A stretch of 64,000 nucleotides of DNA from Danio rerio (Eukaryota; Chordata; Actinopteri; Cypriniformes; Danionidae): positions 42,827,001 through 42,891,000 of the forward strand of contig NC_133180.1 of NCBI RefSeq assembly GCF_049306965.1. The letters are read 5' to 3'. Below are positions 37,623-51,530 of the stretch, in pieces. Every line of letters starts with the position of its first letter. Position 1 is the stretch's first letter. The notes beneath the pieces are model-generated. The model was not told the origin of the DNA, made no database searches, and saw only the letters and a list, made by a program, of their open reading frames with translations. The position numbers and the translations under genes are program-made.

Positions 37623-38406
37623 AACCCCCGTTTCAATTTTAACTATTTTCTGTAAAGCTGATTCTGGGTTAATGTAGAGTAGCTTTTACAAGGCATGCAT
37701 GTCCACGTAATGATTTCTATTACCTAGGAGACACCCTTAAGTTATTGTCTCAGGTAAGAGGAAATCACCCCTACAGGGTTGTGCTCTATAGAAAAACTTA
37801 AGCTTGAAGCATCTGGATTGATATTGGCATAAAATAAAGATTTTAATAATTTGCTAATATGCTAATAATAATTTGTCACAATGTGACAATGTCCTTGTTC
37901 AAACTGTTAGGGTAACTAACATTTACTCTATTCTTCCAGTTAAACAGGCACTTTCATGTAATTTGATAAATTAACATGTTGTAAATCCAGCATCCCTCCA
38001 CTAACATGGTGGCACCCATGATCATTATTAATCTGTGAAATGGAAATGGATGCGTTTGTATCATAATATTCATTTATCAGAATATGATATTTTCTAATAT
38101 ATTTAGGATGTTAACCAATGTTTGCATAAAATGACAAAATAAGTGAGAAAATTATATACATAAATCTTCAGGGCTGCAATGTCACATGATAAACTTGATG
38201 CATCGTCATGGAAGTCTCAAAGTGAGAAGTTTTAAATTATCGTCAGATTAATAAAACATTTAGTGGGGGTCAGAGAAAGATTTAGAACTTGTGTTTGTGA
38301 AAGGATGAGCTAAAATCATTCTGTATTGTAATAGATGTGCTAACACATTAGCCCTGCCCTGAATTAAGCCTATGCTCTCAGATTGACAGATACTATATGT
38401 GGTAGG

Positions 38407-39209
38407 AGGGTTGCACGGTTTACCGGTACTATGGTAGCATCACGATACTGTGGCTTCAAAATACTGGCAGTGCCACTGTAGTTTGTAAACGGTAGTATCT
38501 TCATTACCGGTCTATCTATATTATGTAGTGTTGCTTGTGAAAGTGATTAATGCTCACACATATGTGCATCAATAGACCATTTTATTTGAATAGTCTGTGG
38601 AGCCCCTTAAGGTTGCATGTTTTTTAACATTTCAAACGCACACCTGAAGCGGTTCATTCTGTTTCTGGCAATGTGATTTAATAGCTACAGCAACCGCAGC
38701 AATCTCTTAAAAACAACTTAATGTCTTAAAAAAATATTTTTAATTACTTTGGATTGTTCCCTGATAAGGCTGAAAAAATAAAAAAATAAATGGAAAAACC
38801 CAAAATAGTAATATTTGAACAACTTTTGACCACTTATATTTTTCATCACTTTCATAATTTTTTTTTTAAAAATGCTCTTTTCGTAACAAATTCCATTTTG
38901 TTTATTTGTATCTTTATTCTAATGTATTTTTTGTTGATCAGTTATCTACAAAATAAACAAAGTATAAATAAATTTTAGGTGAAATAGTGTGCAAATAATA
39001 CTTATTTCTTTAATTGAAATTAAATTCATTTAATCATCATTCATTTAATGAAACTCAAGTAGACCTATTATAACATATAAAATATAGTATTTATGACAAT
39101 TTTCCTTATAATTTGAGTTATGAATTACAGTATGGCATTACTATATGGTATCGTGATACTTCAGCTGGTATAGTATTATAACGTGAATTAATGGTATCGC
39201 GACAACTCT
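38407..39209. mobile_element. hAT-like non-autonomous element in ubb intron 1
   Basis: GAGGGTTGCACGGTTTACCG at the left and the inverted ATGGTATCGCGACAACTCT at the right. It ends about 120 bp before the ubb coding exon. Superfamily is a guess from the ends. Confidence 0.45.
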
Positions 39210-39250
39210 AACATGTGGTGTTCCAAAAAGATTTCTTTTTGAAGATTTAA

Positions 39251-41392
<2,142 letters not shown>

Positions 41393-41560
41393 ACTGGCAG
41401 TCTCAGAAATGGACAGTTAATTATTTCAGTATTTTTCACACATGCGCTCGCCTCTTTTCTTTATCCCCATGCTTTGTTACTGTGTGAAATCACATTTTAT
41501 TAACATATTTTTCCACCTTGTTTATCTTAATGACAAAATAAAGGCATTGAAATGTATTTT
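41393..41560 (+). terminator. ubb 3' UTR and poly(A) signal
   Basis: A short 3' UTR contains AATAAA at 41537-41542, about 145 bp after the stop codon, followed by T-rich sequence. Transcript end is inferred near 41555-41565. Confidence 0.65.
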
Positions 41561-41565
41561 GTTTA

Positions 41566-43289
41566 ATTGTATTCTTTGTGTGATTGCGAAACTAGCAACA
41601 TTGTTAATTAACATTTACGTTAATTTAAAATTCATGGTTGTATTCATAAATGAAGAGTAAAGTTTCTAGGATTTTAAGCAAAAGTAGTACTTTCTTATGT
41701 TTTGTAACCTTATGAAACAAAAATACTTTTTGAGCCATGTGTTAGTGTTGATCCAGATTTCATAATTATTTATCAAATACCTGCATGACTGCTGATTTGA
41801 TGTTGATCTAGAGAAAACGGCTAAAACCCTGAGGTGGGACTGTTGAAGAGTAAGAGGCTCGCTGTCTTTCCAATTAACGAACCGTGTGTTCCAAGTATTC
41901 TACTTGATATGCTTGAAGAAATTCCTAACTGTATAGCTCAATAGCTTGTAAGCATATTTTTCTTATCCTTGTTGGTCAGCAAATTAAACTAGAATGTTAG
42001 CCCTACTGTTACCCATGAGGAACCATGGTTATGATGTTAGATTTCTAGGTATCATTTAAAGATTTAAGATATATCTAAAACCTAAAAATAAATGTCTTTT
42101 AATTTCTTAACACTAGTTATTTGTCATTATTTAAGTACCCAAAATTTTGATGTTGGATATTTTAACCAGACCACCAAATAAGTCATGGTCATTTGTAGTC
42201 CACAAGTTCCAATAATTTATTTAAAGTAAAGTAGGCAAGTAATAATAAAAAAAAAAATAGACATTAAGTTGTGTATCGCCATATTAGCATTTTTCTATAT
42301 TTTCTAAATCTGATTAGGTTTCTGAGGTTTTAATTCTAGTTTTAATAATACAACAATTGTATAATAAACAAATATCCCAATACTGTACAAATATTTTTAC
42401 AACTTTATTCATTATACCACACAGTATGTTGCATTTATTAACAAGAGTTGTAAATATTGTAATGTATAGAGTGGAATACACTTCACTGTAGTATTTACTA
42501 TAAAAATTATTTTAATACAAATTATCTTTTCATGTGGACACCCACCAAAATGGCAACAATACACATCACATTTGAAGTCCATGTGATGGTGGGCTTTAGT
42601 CCTCTTTTAAAACGTCTGGATAACGCTTTTTTTTTTTTCATTATTATTATTGAAGATTGTTGTTTTAGACATAGATTTATTCCCCACAGTGACCAATTTT
42701 AAGTTTTGCTAGAGAAAAAAATAAAAGTCTAAACTTTATTTTCTAGTATTCTGTAAATTGTAGTGACTCATCAAAGGAGTAAAAATCTAATGTTTTTTAA
42801 TGTGCACAAGAAAACTCAGGACATAAACTGAAAATACAACACAAGCTCATACATATAACAAACTTAACCTAAACAGATCATAAAAGTGAGAAAAGGTTAC
42901 TCCTCATTTAGTAACTAATATTTTGTTTTTTGTTTTATTTGTTTTCAAATATTAGGGTCAATTCCTTACAGTAATCGAGTTTTAATAATACAACGATAAT
43001 AATGAAGAACTAGTGCTGTAGAACTAGAAATCAGACCACTACTTTTTTATTCAGTTATTGATGTCCATCTGAAACCTTTTACTTAAAACTTAATAAAGGT
43101 GTTTTATTGTAGCAGTTTTTTCATGTCAGAAACATGGCTGTTTTTGACAGTATGGGCAGTGATTCCTGAATTAACACTGATTGCTTTGTTGTCCATTTCG
43201 GCCTATGTATTTTATGACTGTGACTCTCATGTTCAAACTTAGTAAGAGATTTGCATCAGGGAAAATTAACAACAGTTTGCTTACAAGAG
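41566..43289. other. intergenic between ubb and chemokine A, no gene seen
   Basis: AT-rich with simple A and T runs. The open frame at 41442-41660 starts inside the ubb 3' UTR and has no recognisable similarity. Confidence 0.4.
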
Positions 43290-43530
43290 AAGCTTGTTAG
43301 AGTCATGAAATGTTTTCCTAAACCAGCATCACATAGTGAACTAGCCACCATTCTGCAATAACAATGGCTCAAAATCCCTCTGGCCACTGTGTAGAACTTT
43401 TTTCTGTCATTTCCGAGACAAATGAATTCTGTATTGGCCACAAAAGTAGGCCCTACACCATCCAAATCAGTTATTTTGATCTAAAATCAGGTGTTTCAGT
43501 TTTATTATCCAACCCCTTTATATTAAAGCA
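43290..43530 (+). mobile_element. Tc1-like transposon 3' remnant flanking chemokine A
   Basis: This matches 51905-52120 in the second duplication unit: the C-terminal Tc1 transposase region (frames resembling ILQQQWLKIPLATV, then CCACAAAAGTAGGCCCTACA before the end). More decayed than its counterpart. Confidence 0.6.
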
Positions 43531-44118
43531 CTTTGGAAACCTGTAACCACTGACTTACATTGTTTTTCTTTTTTTCAAGTAAATGTAAAAGTAAATTTTC
43601 TTTTTGGGGTGATTTCTTTTTTGTGAGATTTGGATTTGTATACTGGTTTGTTGATAAGAACATTAGCTATTATCAAACTATTCATTTAAAATGTATTTGC
43701 AAAGTGCTGCTTACAATATTTACCATAATGAAACCTGAAATAATAAATAAATAATGAAAGTTTGGAGTTTTAATTTTTAGTTTTAGTGATACCTGCACAG
43801 AACTGTGTTGTAAAATCTTCATAAACTATTTTATTACTCAGAATACAAGAACCACTGTAAAGAGAGAGAGAGATTTGTCATTTATATATAAAAGTTTTAT
43901 TTGACACTAGTTGTGTGCGACAAAAATACATTTAAACAGTAAATTATAAAACTACATATGACACATTGTTCAGTTTCCTGTAAAAAAGCATTTTCAAAAT
44001 TCAGTGGTCTGATAAAAATAAAATTAAATAATAATAATAATAATAATCAGCTTAAAGGCTTTTTCCTATAAATTGAGCTTGTTTTGGCAGTGTATAAATA
44101 CAGCAGACATGCCAGGAA

Positions 44119-44781
44119 TCATTTAAAGGCAGTCGGTGCTGATGTTGATGAAGTCATGGAGCTCTTCACTGTGCCAGTTGTTGTATTGTGTGGCACAGAC
44201 TGCTGCATCCTGCAAACACAAGAAACAATTCATTAATTATTTTAGTTATTTGCCTGTTTTGTTTGAGTGTGGTGAATATATCTGTGAAGCAGACATAAAT
44301 ATACTTAAGCAGAAATTCTCACCTTTTCCCAATAGCCTTTAAGACGACATTTTTGGTGAATTTTGAGTCTGGATTCAAGCATTTCTGTCCTGCACCGTTT
44401 TTCAGAGTCACACTGTGAAAGATCAAAAGAGATGCCGATATTACATGAAGCTGATAAACTTAACTAAATGAAATCACTTTATACTAAAGTTCTGCTATAA
44501 ACTTACACAATCTCATGTTTGTTGCAAGATGGACTCGGAGGGAAGATTTCCACCTTCTCAAGATTCTTCAGTAAGACCATGTTTAGACCTTTGTCTACAC
44601 AGAAGCATCTGGCTCTTGAAGATCTGTCCTGACCTGGAAAAGAAATGTCATAATTAACTTCAAAACCTCAGCATGAGCAAAGATACATGAGCTGAATGAT
44701 CTTGATGTGTTTTTGAAACTCACCATTGACCTCTCCAGCGATCAGGCAGGACAGAAGAAGAAAAGCTGCAAGAGTCTTCAT
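44119..44781 (-). CDS. CXC chemokine, CXCL9/10/11-like (copy A, complete)
   Basis: Four coding exons on the minus strand, in transcript order: 44781-44724, 44633-44507, 44412-44323 and 44209-44119, 366 nt in all, encode 121 aa. A hydrophobic signal peptide (about 20 aa, MKTLAAFLLLSCLIAGEVNG) precedes the mature chain. It has Cys-Phe-Cys at residues 29-31 without an ELR motif, then Cys56 and Cys73: the four cysteines of a CXC chemokine. The core EIVVTLKNGAGQKCLNPDSK is typical of CXCL9/10/11 and the fish Cxcl11 group, which signal through Cxcr3-type receptors to attract T cells and macrophages. The mature chain has a long Ser/Thr-rich tail encoded by exon 4. A TTAAATA TATA-like site (44861-44867) lies about 80 bp upstream of the ATG. 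An AATAAA lies at 43896-43901 on the minus strand. It is nearly identical to copy B. The exact fish paralog number cannot be assigned from sequence alone. Confidence 0.9.
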
Positions 44782-44860
44782 GGTCTTCTTGTTCTTGTTC
44801 TGGATGAACTGAGCTTGTCTGGGTCAGTCAGATTATAACTGAAGAACATAAGTAGCTCAC

Positions 44861-44904
44861 TTAAATACTGGAGCATCGGGGGCTTCCCTTCAGTTTTACT
44901 TCCC
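44861..44904 (-). promoter_or_regulatory. chemokine A promoter: TATA-like, kappaB-like and ISRE-like sites
   Basis: Reading away from the gene: TATTTAA (44861-44867), GGGGCTTCCC (44879-44888, fits NF-kappaB consensus GGGRNNYYCC) and CAGTTTTACTTCCC (44891-44904, a two-mismatch ISRE). The compact order TATA, kappaB, ISRE resembles interferon- and inflammation-induced chemokine promoters. Function is inferred. Confidence 0.5.
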
Positions 44905-45095
44905 ATTTGTGCTCCAACTTCCTTTGCTTTTTCTCTTTTTATTATGATTTCTCAGAAACACCAACCTGAACCTTCTTGAAGAGAGGCTATATTTTTTAGT
45001 GAACCCTGAGCTGAACTTTCCCTGAATTCTCTATAATCTTCGTGTGTATTTTGCTTTGGAGGAAACTATCATAAGCCAAAGTATAGTGAAAAACC

Positions 45096-45577
45096 TGCAT
45101 CAATCTGATAATAATAATATCTAGTAATTAAGATACCCAGTTGATCGGATATATCAAGAATTGCAAACGAGTTTGTTATATGCACAATATATACATATAC
45201 ATACACATTATACACGCTAATTTGCGGGTAGTTCTAGCTAAAAATTCCGGACACGGGTGAATTTAGATGTTTTAAACCGTAAATGCTTAGAGAATTATTT
45301 TGGGTAGAATAAAATAATTGTATTGAAGTGTTGTGTTAAAGTGGATTTTCATTTTTCAGTGCAGGAAAAAAAAATTGTAAAATGGGCTTTAAAAATATTA
45401 ACTATAACTGATAGCACACTGTAAATATGGGTCAAAAGCGTTTTTAATTAGATTAAAAAATTTGGGTTGAAATTATTCAGCATTTAAGGCATTAAAAACA
45501 CATTTAGGAAGGTTTCTTTCCATCAATCTGAAAAAACTTTGGAGCAACTCATAATGTAATAATAACTACATGTACTA
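45096..45577. other. insertion between duplicated blocks, no gene seen
   Basis: AT-rich sequence absent from the second unit. Confidence 0.35.
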
Positions 45578-48054
45578 CACTGTTAAAAATTGTCCCGTTA
45601 AAAAACAGTAAAATACTGGCAGCTGCAGTTGCCAGCAATGTACTGTTATTTTACAGTATGTTGCTGTAAAAATACATGGACTACATTGATTTACACAATA
45701 CTCAAGTGAACTCATTTTGCTCACTGAAAGCAACTGCCTCAACTTGGTCAACTGCTGAATGAGTTTATGAAGTATTGTGCTATATATGCTTAGAAGCATA
45801 CTTATAATGATAACTTATTTTAGTTAATTAGAAAAGTTTGGTTTAACTCTAATGTCTTATTTTTCACAACAGCACACATACATGTAAATCTGGAGTCACC
45901 AGAGAGATTCTGACTGCATCAGCAACTAAACAGCCGCTATCTTTAAATAGAGAAACATGCAGAATAACATCAACAGTTCATTGTTCATCTTTAACTCATA
46001 CACTGGCTCTACTCTCCTCCACAACGGTGACAGACAGAACAAATTAGCTTCAGGTTTTACAGTAAAATACTGTTTTTTCCTTGATTTAACGGTAATCTAC
46101 TGGCAGCTGTGGTTGCCAGCAATATACTGTTTTTTTACAGTCTACTTCCGTTGTGTAAATTAACAGTATATTACTGTTAAAATACATTTTTACACTGTGT
46201 TTTTACCTCTCACACCTTTAACCCTTTAAACCCCAGAGCATATACTTCAGTTTTAATTGAAGTGTCCACACTACTGAGTGTTCAAGAAACATGGAGCAAA
46301 GCTGAAGTAAATTCATTAATTAACTGACTAATTAAATGATAATTGAGGATTAACAATGAACAAATGAAGAAATACTGAAGGGAAAAAACAAGAACAGAAC
46401 ATACAAAACTTTAGTCACAGCTTTATAATGAAATAACCTGAAGAACAACAAATGATTTAATCATTTAAATGATCAGCGGATGATTAAACAACTCTACAAA
46501 CATCATCACCAGCTACACTTATTACTTAATACATGTATTTTTGTATAACATCTACTAAAGTTCTTCTTGAGAAAAAGTCAAAGTTTTACGTCACCATCAT
46601 GGAGAACAGAGTTTGCTTTAGTTGGGCTCTCAGCCCTGTCATTTTTAACATTTATATATCGTGGCTGCTGCAATTGTTAAGAACTTTGTTTGAAAAGCTC
46701 CTTTGTTGTGGCAAGACAGCCAAAAACCTAAATAAGATCTGGTGATGTTCATATTGCTATTAAATGGCAGAGTCTGTTCTCATTTCGTATAATAAAATTT
46801 ACTGCTCCTATTTAATGTTAAATCTGTTGTCTTACATTATATGTATATATATATGGCAATGATTTCTGGAAGTTTTTAAGAATATCTTGGACAATAACAC
46901 TGCTCTATGGTGTAAATTGCACTCAAAGAGACATCAATAATCAGCATATGAACCTCAATAATGGTGACAACAAATTTAACAAAATTAACTGTTTAACTCA
47001 CAAACAGGCAACTGAAAGTCTAAACATAAACAACAGCAGAATCAAACACAAATAAAGAAAACCGTTAGACCATTATACAACATTTATTTATACCGCAATG
47101 CATGCTGGGATAGTTGTACAGTGCCACTCCCAGCATGCATTGCAGCATGAAACATTTGAGATGTTACCATTGTTGAGATACAAGGTCAGATTCATGAGGT
47201 CTGAGTGTGTATTTGTCATAACTAAACTGTTTTTGTATGTTATTTCTTAACTGTTAAATAATTACAGAGGTATCTTTTCTGTTTCCACTTCTTATTAATT
47301 CAATTAATACCTGCAACTAGCATAAATCTATTGAATGAAGCTCTTCTTCCAGATTTATACCAAATCATTTATCAGAACTAATTTCAGATAAATAGATTTC
47401 TCTATTTATTGACTTCCCAACTTTATTGCTATAGTACAAACATTTTGTAAACTCTGTATTCAAACAGTTGGAAAGTCTTCTTAAATGAGTTCAAGGGTGA
47501 AGAGCCCAACTAAATCAGCCCCTCACTCCACTACGGTGACACAAAAAACACCTTAATTTCTCTTGGATCTCAATGTGAATAGTATGGAAGTCAAATCAGT
47601 CAGTAATAAGTGTCTGCTGTTGTTTGTGGAGTTGTTTAATGATCCTCTGCTGAGACTGAAGCTGTTTTATTTTATTTGATTTTATTTCATGCTGTAACTC
47701 AAGTCACTAATTGTATTTCTTGTTTATTTTCTTCAGTAATTGTAATTATTAACAGCAGGTGTTCATCAGTGTCTGAATTCACTCATTAGGGTTCATTAAA
47801 ACAGTCAGGTGAACTATATTAGTTAACTAGTGTATGAAATAGTGAACAAGGACACAAAGCGTGATTTCAAACACAGACTTCAAAACATCGAATCTGAACT
47901 CTGTTAGCTCACAGTTTTCTGCAGTTGGTTACTTTCTCGAAAACAAAAATGTTACCCAGAAAGCACTGTTTTTAACAGAATATTACTGTTTTAGTGAAAA
48001 AACATTATTTTACCGTAGAATCTGACCGTTTTTTAACAGCAATTTTTTACAGTG
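45578..48054. mobile_element. CACTG-TIR DNA transposon, 2.48 kb, non-autonomous
   Basis: CACTGTTAAAAATTG at the left pairs with the inverted CAATTTTTTACAGTG at the right, flanked by TA on both sides. Subterminal copies of GTTAAAAAACRGT and of a GGCAGCTGxxGTTGCCAGCA block recur inside (45619, 46101). No transposase frame is seen. EnSpm/CACTA-like by its ends; the 2-bp target is unusual for that group. Confidence 0.65.
47095..47143. repeat. perfect 16-bp hairpin
   Basis: GCAATGCATGCTGGGA and its exact inverse TCCCAGCATGCATTGC are separated by 17 bp, inside the CACTG element. Confidence 0.8.
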
Positions 48055-48469
48055 TAATAACCTAGCAATTATTACATGATTATTGTAATAAAAAATAGAT
48101 CTTATGTTATAGCAACAATTATTACATTATGAGAAACAAATTACATTATAAATTCAGCAAACATATTGTCGCATCTGTGATATCTTTTAAAAACAAAAAA
48201 ATATTTAAATGTTTGTTTAAACTACCTACATTGAACATTTCAGGGTAGCAATGATTAGCTACATGCTAATAATATTTAGTTATGTGCTAGAGCTTCATAT
48301 CCATATGAAGTAACATTGAGCCAAAGGCTGAAAATATACTAAAAACAACTGTTATGTTCATCATGTTGATTAGCATATTGCTAGCATGTCATCATTCCAA
48401 CTACATGCTAATTGCGTTAGCATCATACTAGCTTCATGGTAATTGTTTTGACATAATATTAACAACATG

Positions 48470-48836
48470 TGAGGGTGGCTCGGTGGCTCAGTGATTATCA
48501 CTGACGCCTCACAGCAAGAAGGTCGCTCGTTCGACTGCCTGGGCTGGACATTTCTGTGTGAAGTTTGCATGTTCTCCCCCCATGTTTGCGTGAGTTTCCT
48601 CCTGGTGCTCTGGTTTCCTCCCACAGTCCAAAGACATGCAATACTATTAGGTAAGCTAAATAGGATACTGTGTATGAGTGTGTTTGTGAATGAGTGTGTA
48701 TGGATGTTTCTCAGTACTGGTTGCGGCTGGAAGGGCATCTGCCGCATAAAACATTTGCTGGAATAGTTGGCGGTTCATTCCACTGTGGTGACCTGTGATA
48801 AATCATAGACTAAGATGAAGGAAAATTAATGAATGA
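48470..48836 (+). mobile_element. DANA SINE (full copy)
   Basis: tRNA-derived head (GGTGGCTCAGTGATTATCAC), central conserved segment (CCTCCCACAGTCCAAAGACA) and tail ending GAATGA repeats. Flanked by a 12-bp target duplication ATTAACAACATG at 48458 and 48837. Confidence 0.9.
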
Positions 48837-48887
48837 ATTAACAACATGCATCATCTAGTAAGCATCATGCAAGCAACATGGTGAACA

Positions 48888-49050
48888 AAGGTGAATTGAA
48901 TAAGCTTAATTGGCCATAGTGTATGGGTGTTTTCCAGTGTTGGAAAGGGCATCTTCCGCGTAAAAATATATGCTGGATAATTTGGCAGTTCATTCTGCTG
49001 TGGCGACCACAGATTAAAAAAGGGACTAACTGAAAAGAAAATGAATGAAT
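48888..49050 (+). mobile_element. DANA SINE, 3' part
   Basis: Only the 3' half (TTGGCCATAGTGTATGGGTG to AAATGAATGAAT) is present. Confidence 0.75.
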
Positions 49051-49509
49051 ATTACCCTATGATCTATGATGACATTATAAGTTGGCAAAGTGTTTTTATA
49101 ATGTAAGACATTTCTCATACAGCAACCTTAATTGTTTCTAATTAATAAATTATGAACTCTCCATTACAATTATAATTTAGTCCTTATTAGATTATTTTTA
49201 GTTTTTACAGCACATGCAGTTATAACATTATGAGTTGCTTCAAGCCTTTTGTGAAAAGCCAAAAACTGCAAAATCTTGCCAAAATTGACCGGTGCGTGTC
49301 TACAGCGTCTCACTGATTTCTGTGACATTTATTGGTCATATTTTTTATAATTTTTAAACATCACACACATTTTGTGCACACAATAAAGAAAGAGCGAACA
49401 TGTACAATAGGCACAATAGTGCAATTTGCCACCTTTAATAAAGCAATGGATATCATCCTCTAAAAAGAACTGAAACCAAATTTTATTACCCAGATCAGAG
49501 GGATCTTCA
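49051..49509. other. intergenic, no gene seen
   Basis: AT-rich sequence without counterpart in the second unit. Confidence 0.3.
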
Positions 49510-49898
49510 AAAGTGGCAGAGATCAGCCGGATTTGCTGGTTTTATTGTAAATGTTGGATTTATTTAGCACAGCCATTAAGAAACCACAAACTAGGATGTG
49601 GGGCCACGCGAGTGCTTTTCTGTGGAAGAAGGTCAAATCATTTTCACTTCCTCTTTATTTTCATAAGTCACTATAAACAGTTTAATATTGAAATGCTTAC
49701 ATGAATTTTGGTCACAAATGTGTGAGTAATGTGTCCAGTATGAATTATAGTTTCATTTTAAGCACTTCTGGGTCACGTTGATGAGTTTGTTTATTTTGAA
49801 AAGTGAACCAAACATTTAGGAATCATGGTTCTTACTTTACAATAAATTTTCATTAATGCTAGCTGATGTGTCTAATAACATGAACTAGTAATGAATAT
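49510..49898. repeat. segmental duplication, unit 1 (distal block), ending in a truncated MITE
   Basis: Matches 54046-54420 (for example AAACCACAAACTAGGATGTG, GTGGAAGAAGGTCAAATCAT, AAGCACTTCTGGGTCACGTT). The last 70 bp are the left end of the MITE seen complete at 54346; it is cut off where Tc1-like sequence begins. Confidence 0.75.
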
Positions 49899-50453
49899 CA
49901 TGTGCACCTCAACTCTCCTGTTTCCACCAAAACTGTTTACCGGGAGCTCCACAGTGTCAATATATATATGGCCGGGCTGCTATAGCCAAACCTTTGGTCC
50001 CTCGTGCCAATGCCAAACATCGGTTTCAATGGTGCCAGCAGCAAAAATCTTGGGCTGTGGACATCGTGAAACATGTATTGTTCTCTGATGAGTCCACCTT
50101 CACTGTCTTGCATCTGCGGGAGTTACGATTGTGGAGAAGCTCCAAAGAAGCTGCTACCCAGACTGTTGCATACCCAGAAAGAAGCATAGGGGGAAATCAT
50201 TTTATCTGGCTGCATTATCATGGCATTCCCTAGGTCCAATACTTGTCCAAGATGGGCACGTCACAGTTGAGAGCTACCGAGCCATTCTGGAGGACCATGT
50301 GCACCCACTGGGTCAAACATTATGTCCTGAAGGCAGTGCCATGTATCAGTATGATAGTGCATCAACACACACAGCAAGACTGGTGACAGGGTGCACTGTA
50401 AAAATAAATGTTGTTTCAACTTAAAATTTGCAAAAAAGTAAGTGTCAGTGCTG

Positions 50454-50816
50454 GGCGCAGAAGTGGCGCAGTAGGTAGTGCTGTCGCCTCACAGCAAGAA
50501 GGCCGCTGGTTCAAGCCTTAGCTCAGTTGACGTTTCTGTGTGGAGCTAGCATGTTCTCCCTACGTTTAAGTGGGCTTCCTTCGGGTGCTCCGGTTTCCCC
50601 CTACAGTCCAAAGACATGCGGTACAGGTGAATTAGGTAGGTTAAATTGTCTGTAGTGTATGAGTGTGAATGTGTGTGTGGATGTTTCCCAGATGCGTTGC
50701 GGCTGGAAGGGCATCCGCTGCGTAAAAACTTGCTGGATAAGTTGGCGGTTAATTCCGCTGTGGCGATCCTGGATTGATAAAGGGACTAAGCCGACAAGAA
50801 AATGAATGAATGAATG
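50454..50816 (+). mobile_element. DANA SINE (full copy)
   Basis: Complete DANA with head AGTGGCGCAGTAGGTAGTGC and tail AATGAATGAATG, flanked by a perfect 14-bp target duplication AAGTGTCAGTGCTG (50440 and 50817). Confidence 0.92.
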
Positions 50817-50904
50817 AAGTGTCAGTGCTGCCTTAACATTTTAAGATCACTTCACTTTAATAGTGAAGTTGTCTTAACTCTGGATAAAGTTGACAGAACT
50901 TGAC

Positions 50905-51337
50905 TGTAACGGATGAACGCTAGACGACAGAGTTTTCGGATGCACATGAAATTTATTAAACACAGGGTGGTCAGGCAGGCAATGGTCTAACAGGTACAAA
51001 CAGTGTCATAGGGGTAATTCAGAAGCATAGTCAAAGTCGCAGGTGAAGAGGTCAATACAGGTGGCAATAAATCAATATCAACGGAAAAGACAAAGAAATG
51101 CTTCATGGTGTTACAGACTAACAAGACTCAGCCCAGAAGTGTGTGCTGTGTTTATAGTCCTTGTAATCAAAGAGAATGACCTTCACCTGTGTATGTGTGT
51201 GTGTTATCAGTCCAGATAGGTCACAGCTGTAGCAGGAGTTGATTATCAAAAAGCATCTTGGTAGATGTAGTTCATGTGGTGGCAGATGTGTAGTTTTCCA
51301 GCGATCTGCATAAGTTAGATCGCTGGTGATTGTGACA
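50905..51337 (-). mobile_element. solo LTR of an LTR retrotransposon (fossil)
   Basis: On the minus strand the block runs from TGTCACAATC to CCGTTACA, the TG...CA ends of an LTR, and has an AATAAA about 45 bp from its end. No internal protein-coding part is present, so it looks like a solo LTR left by recombination, about 433 bp, probably Ty3/Gypsy-type by length and ends. No clear target duplication is seen. Confidence 0.5.
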
Positions 51338-51348
51338 GCCTTATACAT

Positions 51349-51530
51349 TATGGCAAATTTTGTTTATTCAATTCACTTATACCACATGCACCCAGAGGAA
51401 ACCCAAGTAAACACATGGAGAACATGCAAACTCCATACAGAGACGCCAGCTGGTCCAGCAGGGACTCAAACTAGCAACCTTCTTGCAGTGAGGCGACAGT
51501 GCCAATCACTGAGCCACCGTGGACCTTGTA
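51349..51530 (-). mobile_element. DANA SINE, 5' part, minus orientation
   Basis: Reverse of the DANA head and centre, ending GAGCCACCGTGG; the tail is missing. Confidence 0.8.

Larger units (their letters stand above)
43290..45095. repeat. segmental duplication, unit 1 (main block)
   Basis: Near-identical to 51895-53668, covering a Tc1-like remnant, the 3' flank, all four chemokine exons, introns and promoter. Homology stops at 45095 where unrelated sequence is inserted, then resumes at about 49510 against 54046. Confidence 0.85.

Noticed and set aside
44119-44209. Alternative reading of chemokine A exon 4 (DAAVCATQYNNWHSEELHDF)
   Set aside because: It is attractive, but exon 3 in that frame loses the conserved QKCLNPDSKF chemokine core. 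Splice phases from exons 1-3 require the Ser/Thr-rich frame.
48370-48766. Frames of 91 and 125 codons on opposite strands
   Set aside because: They lie within a DANA SINE; similar frames recur in other DANA copies.
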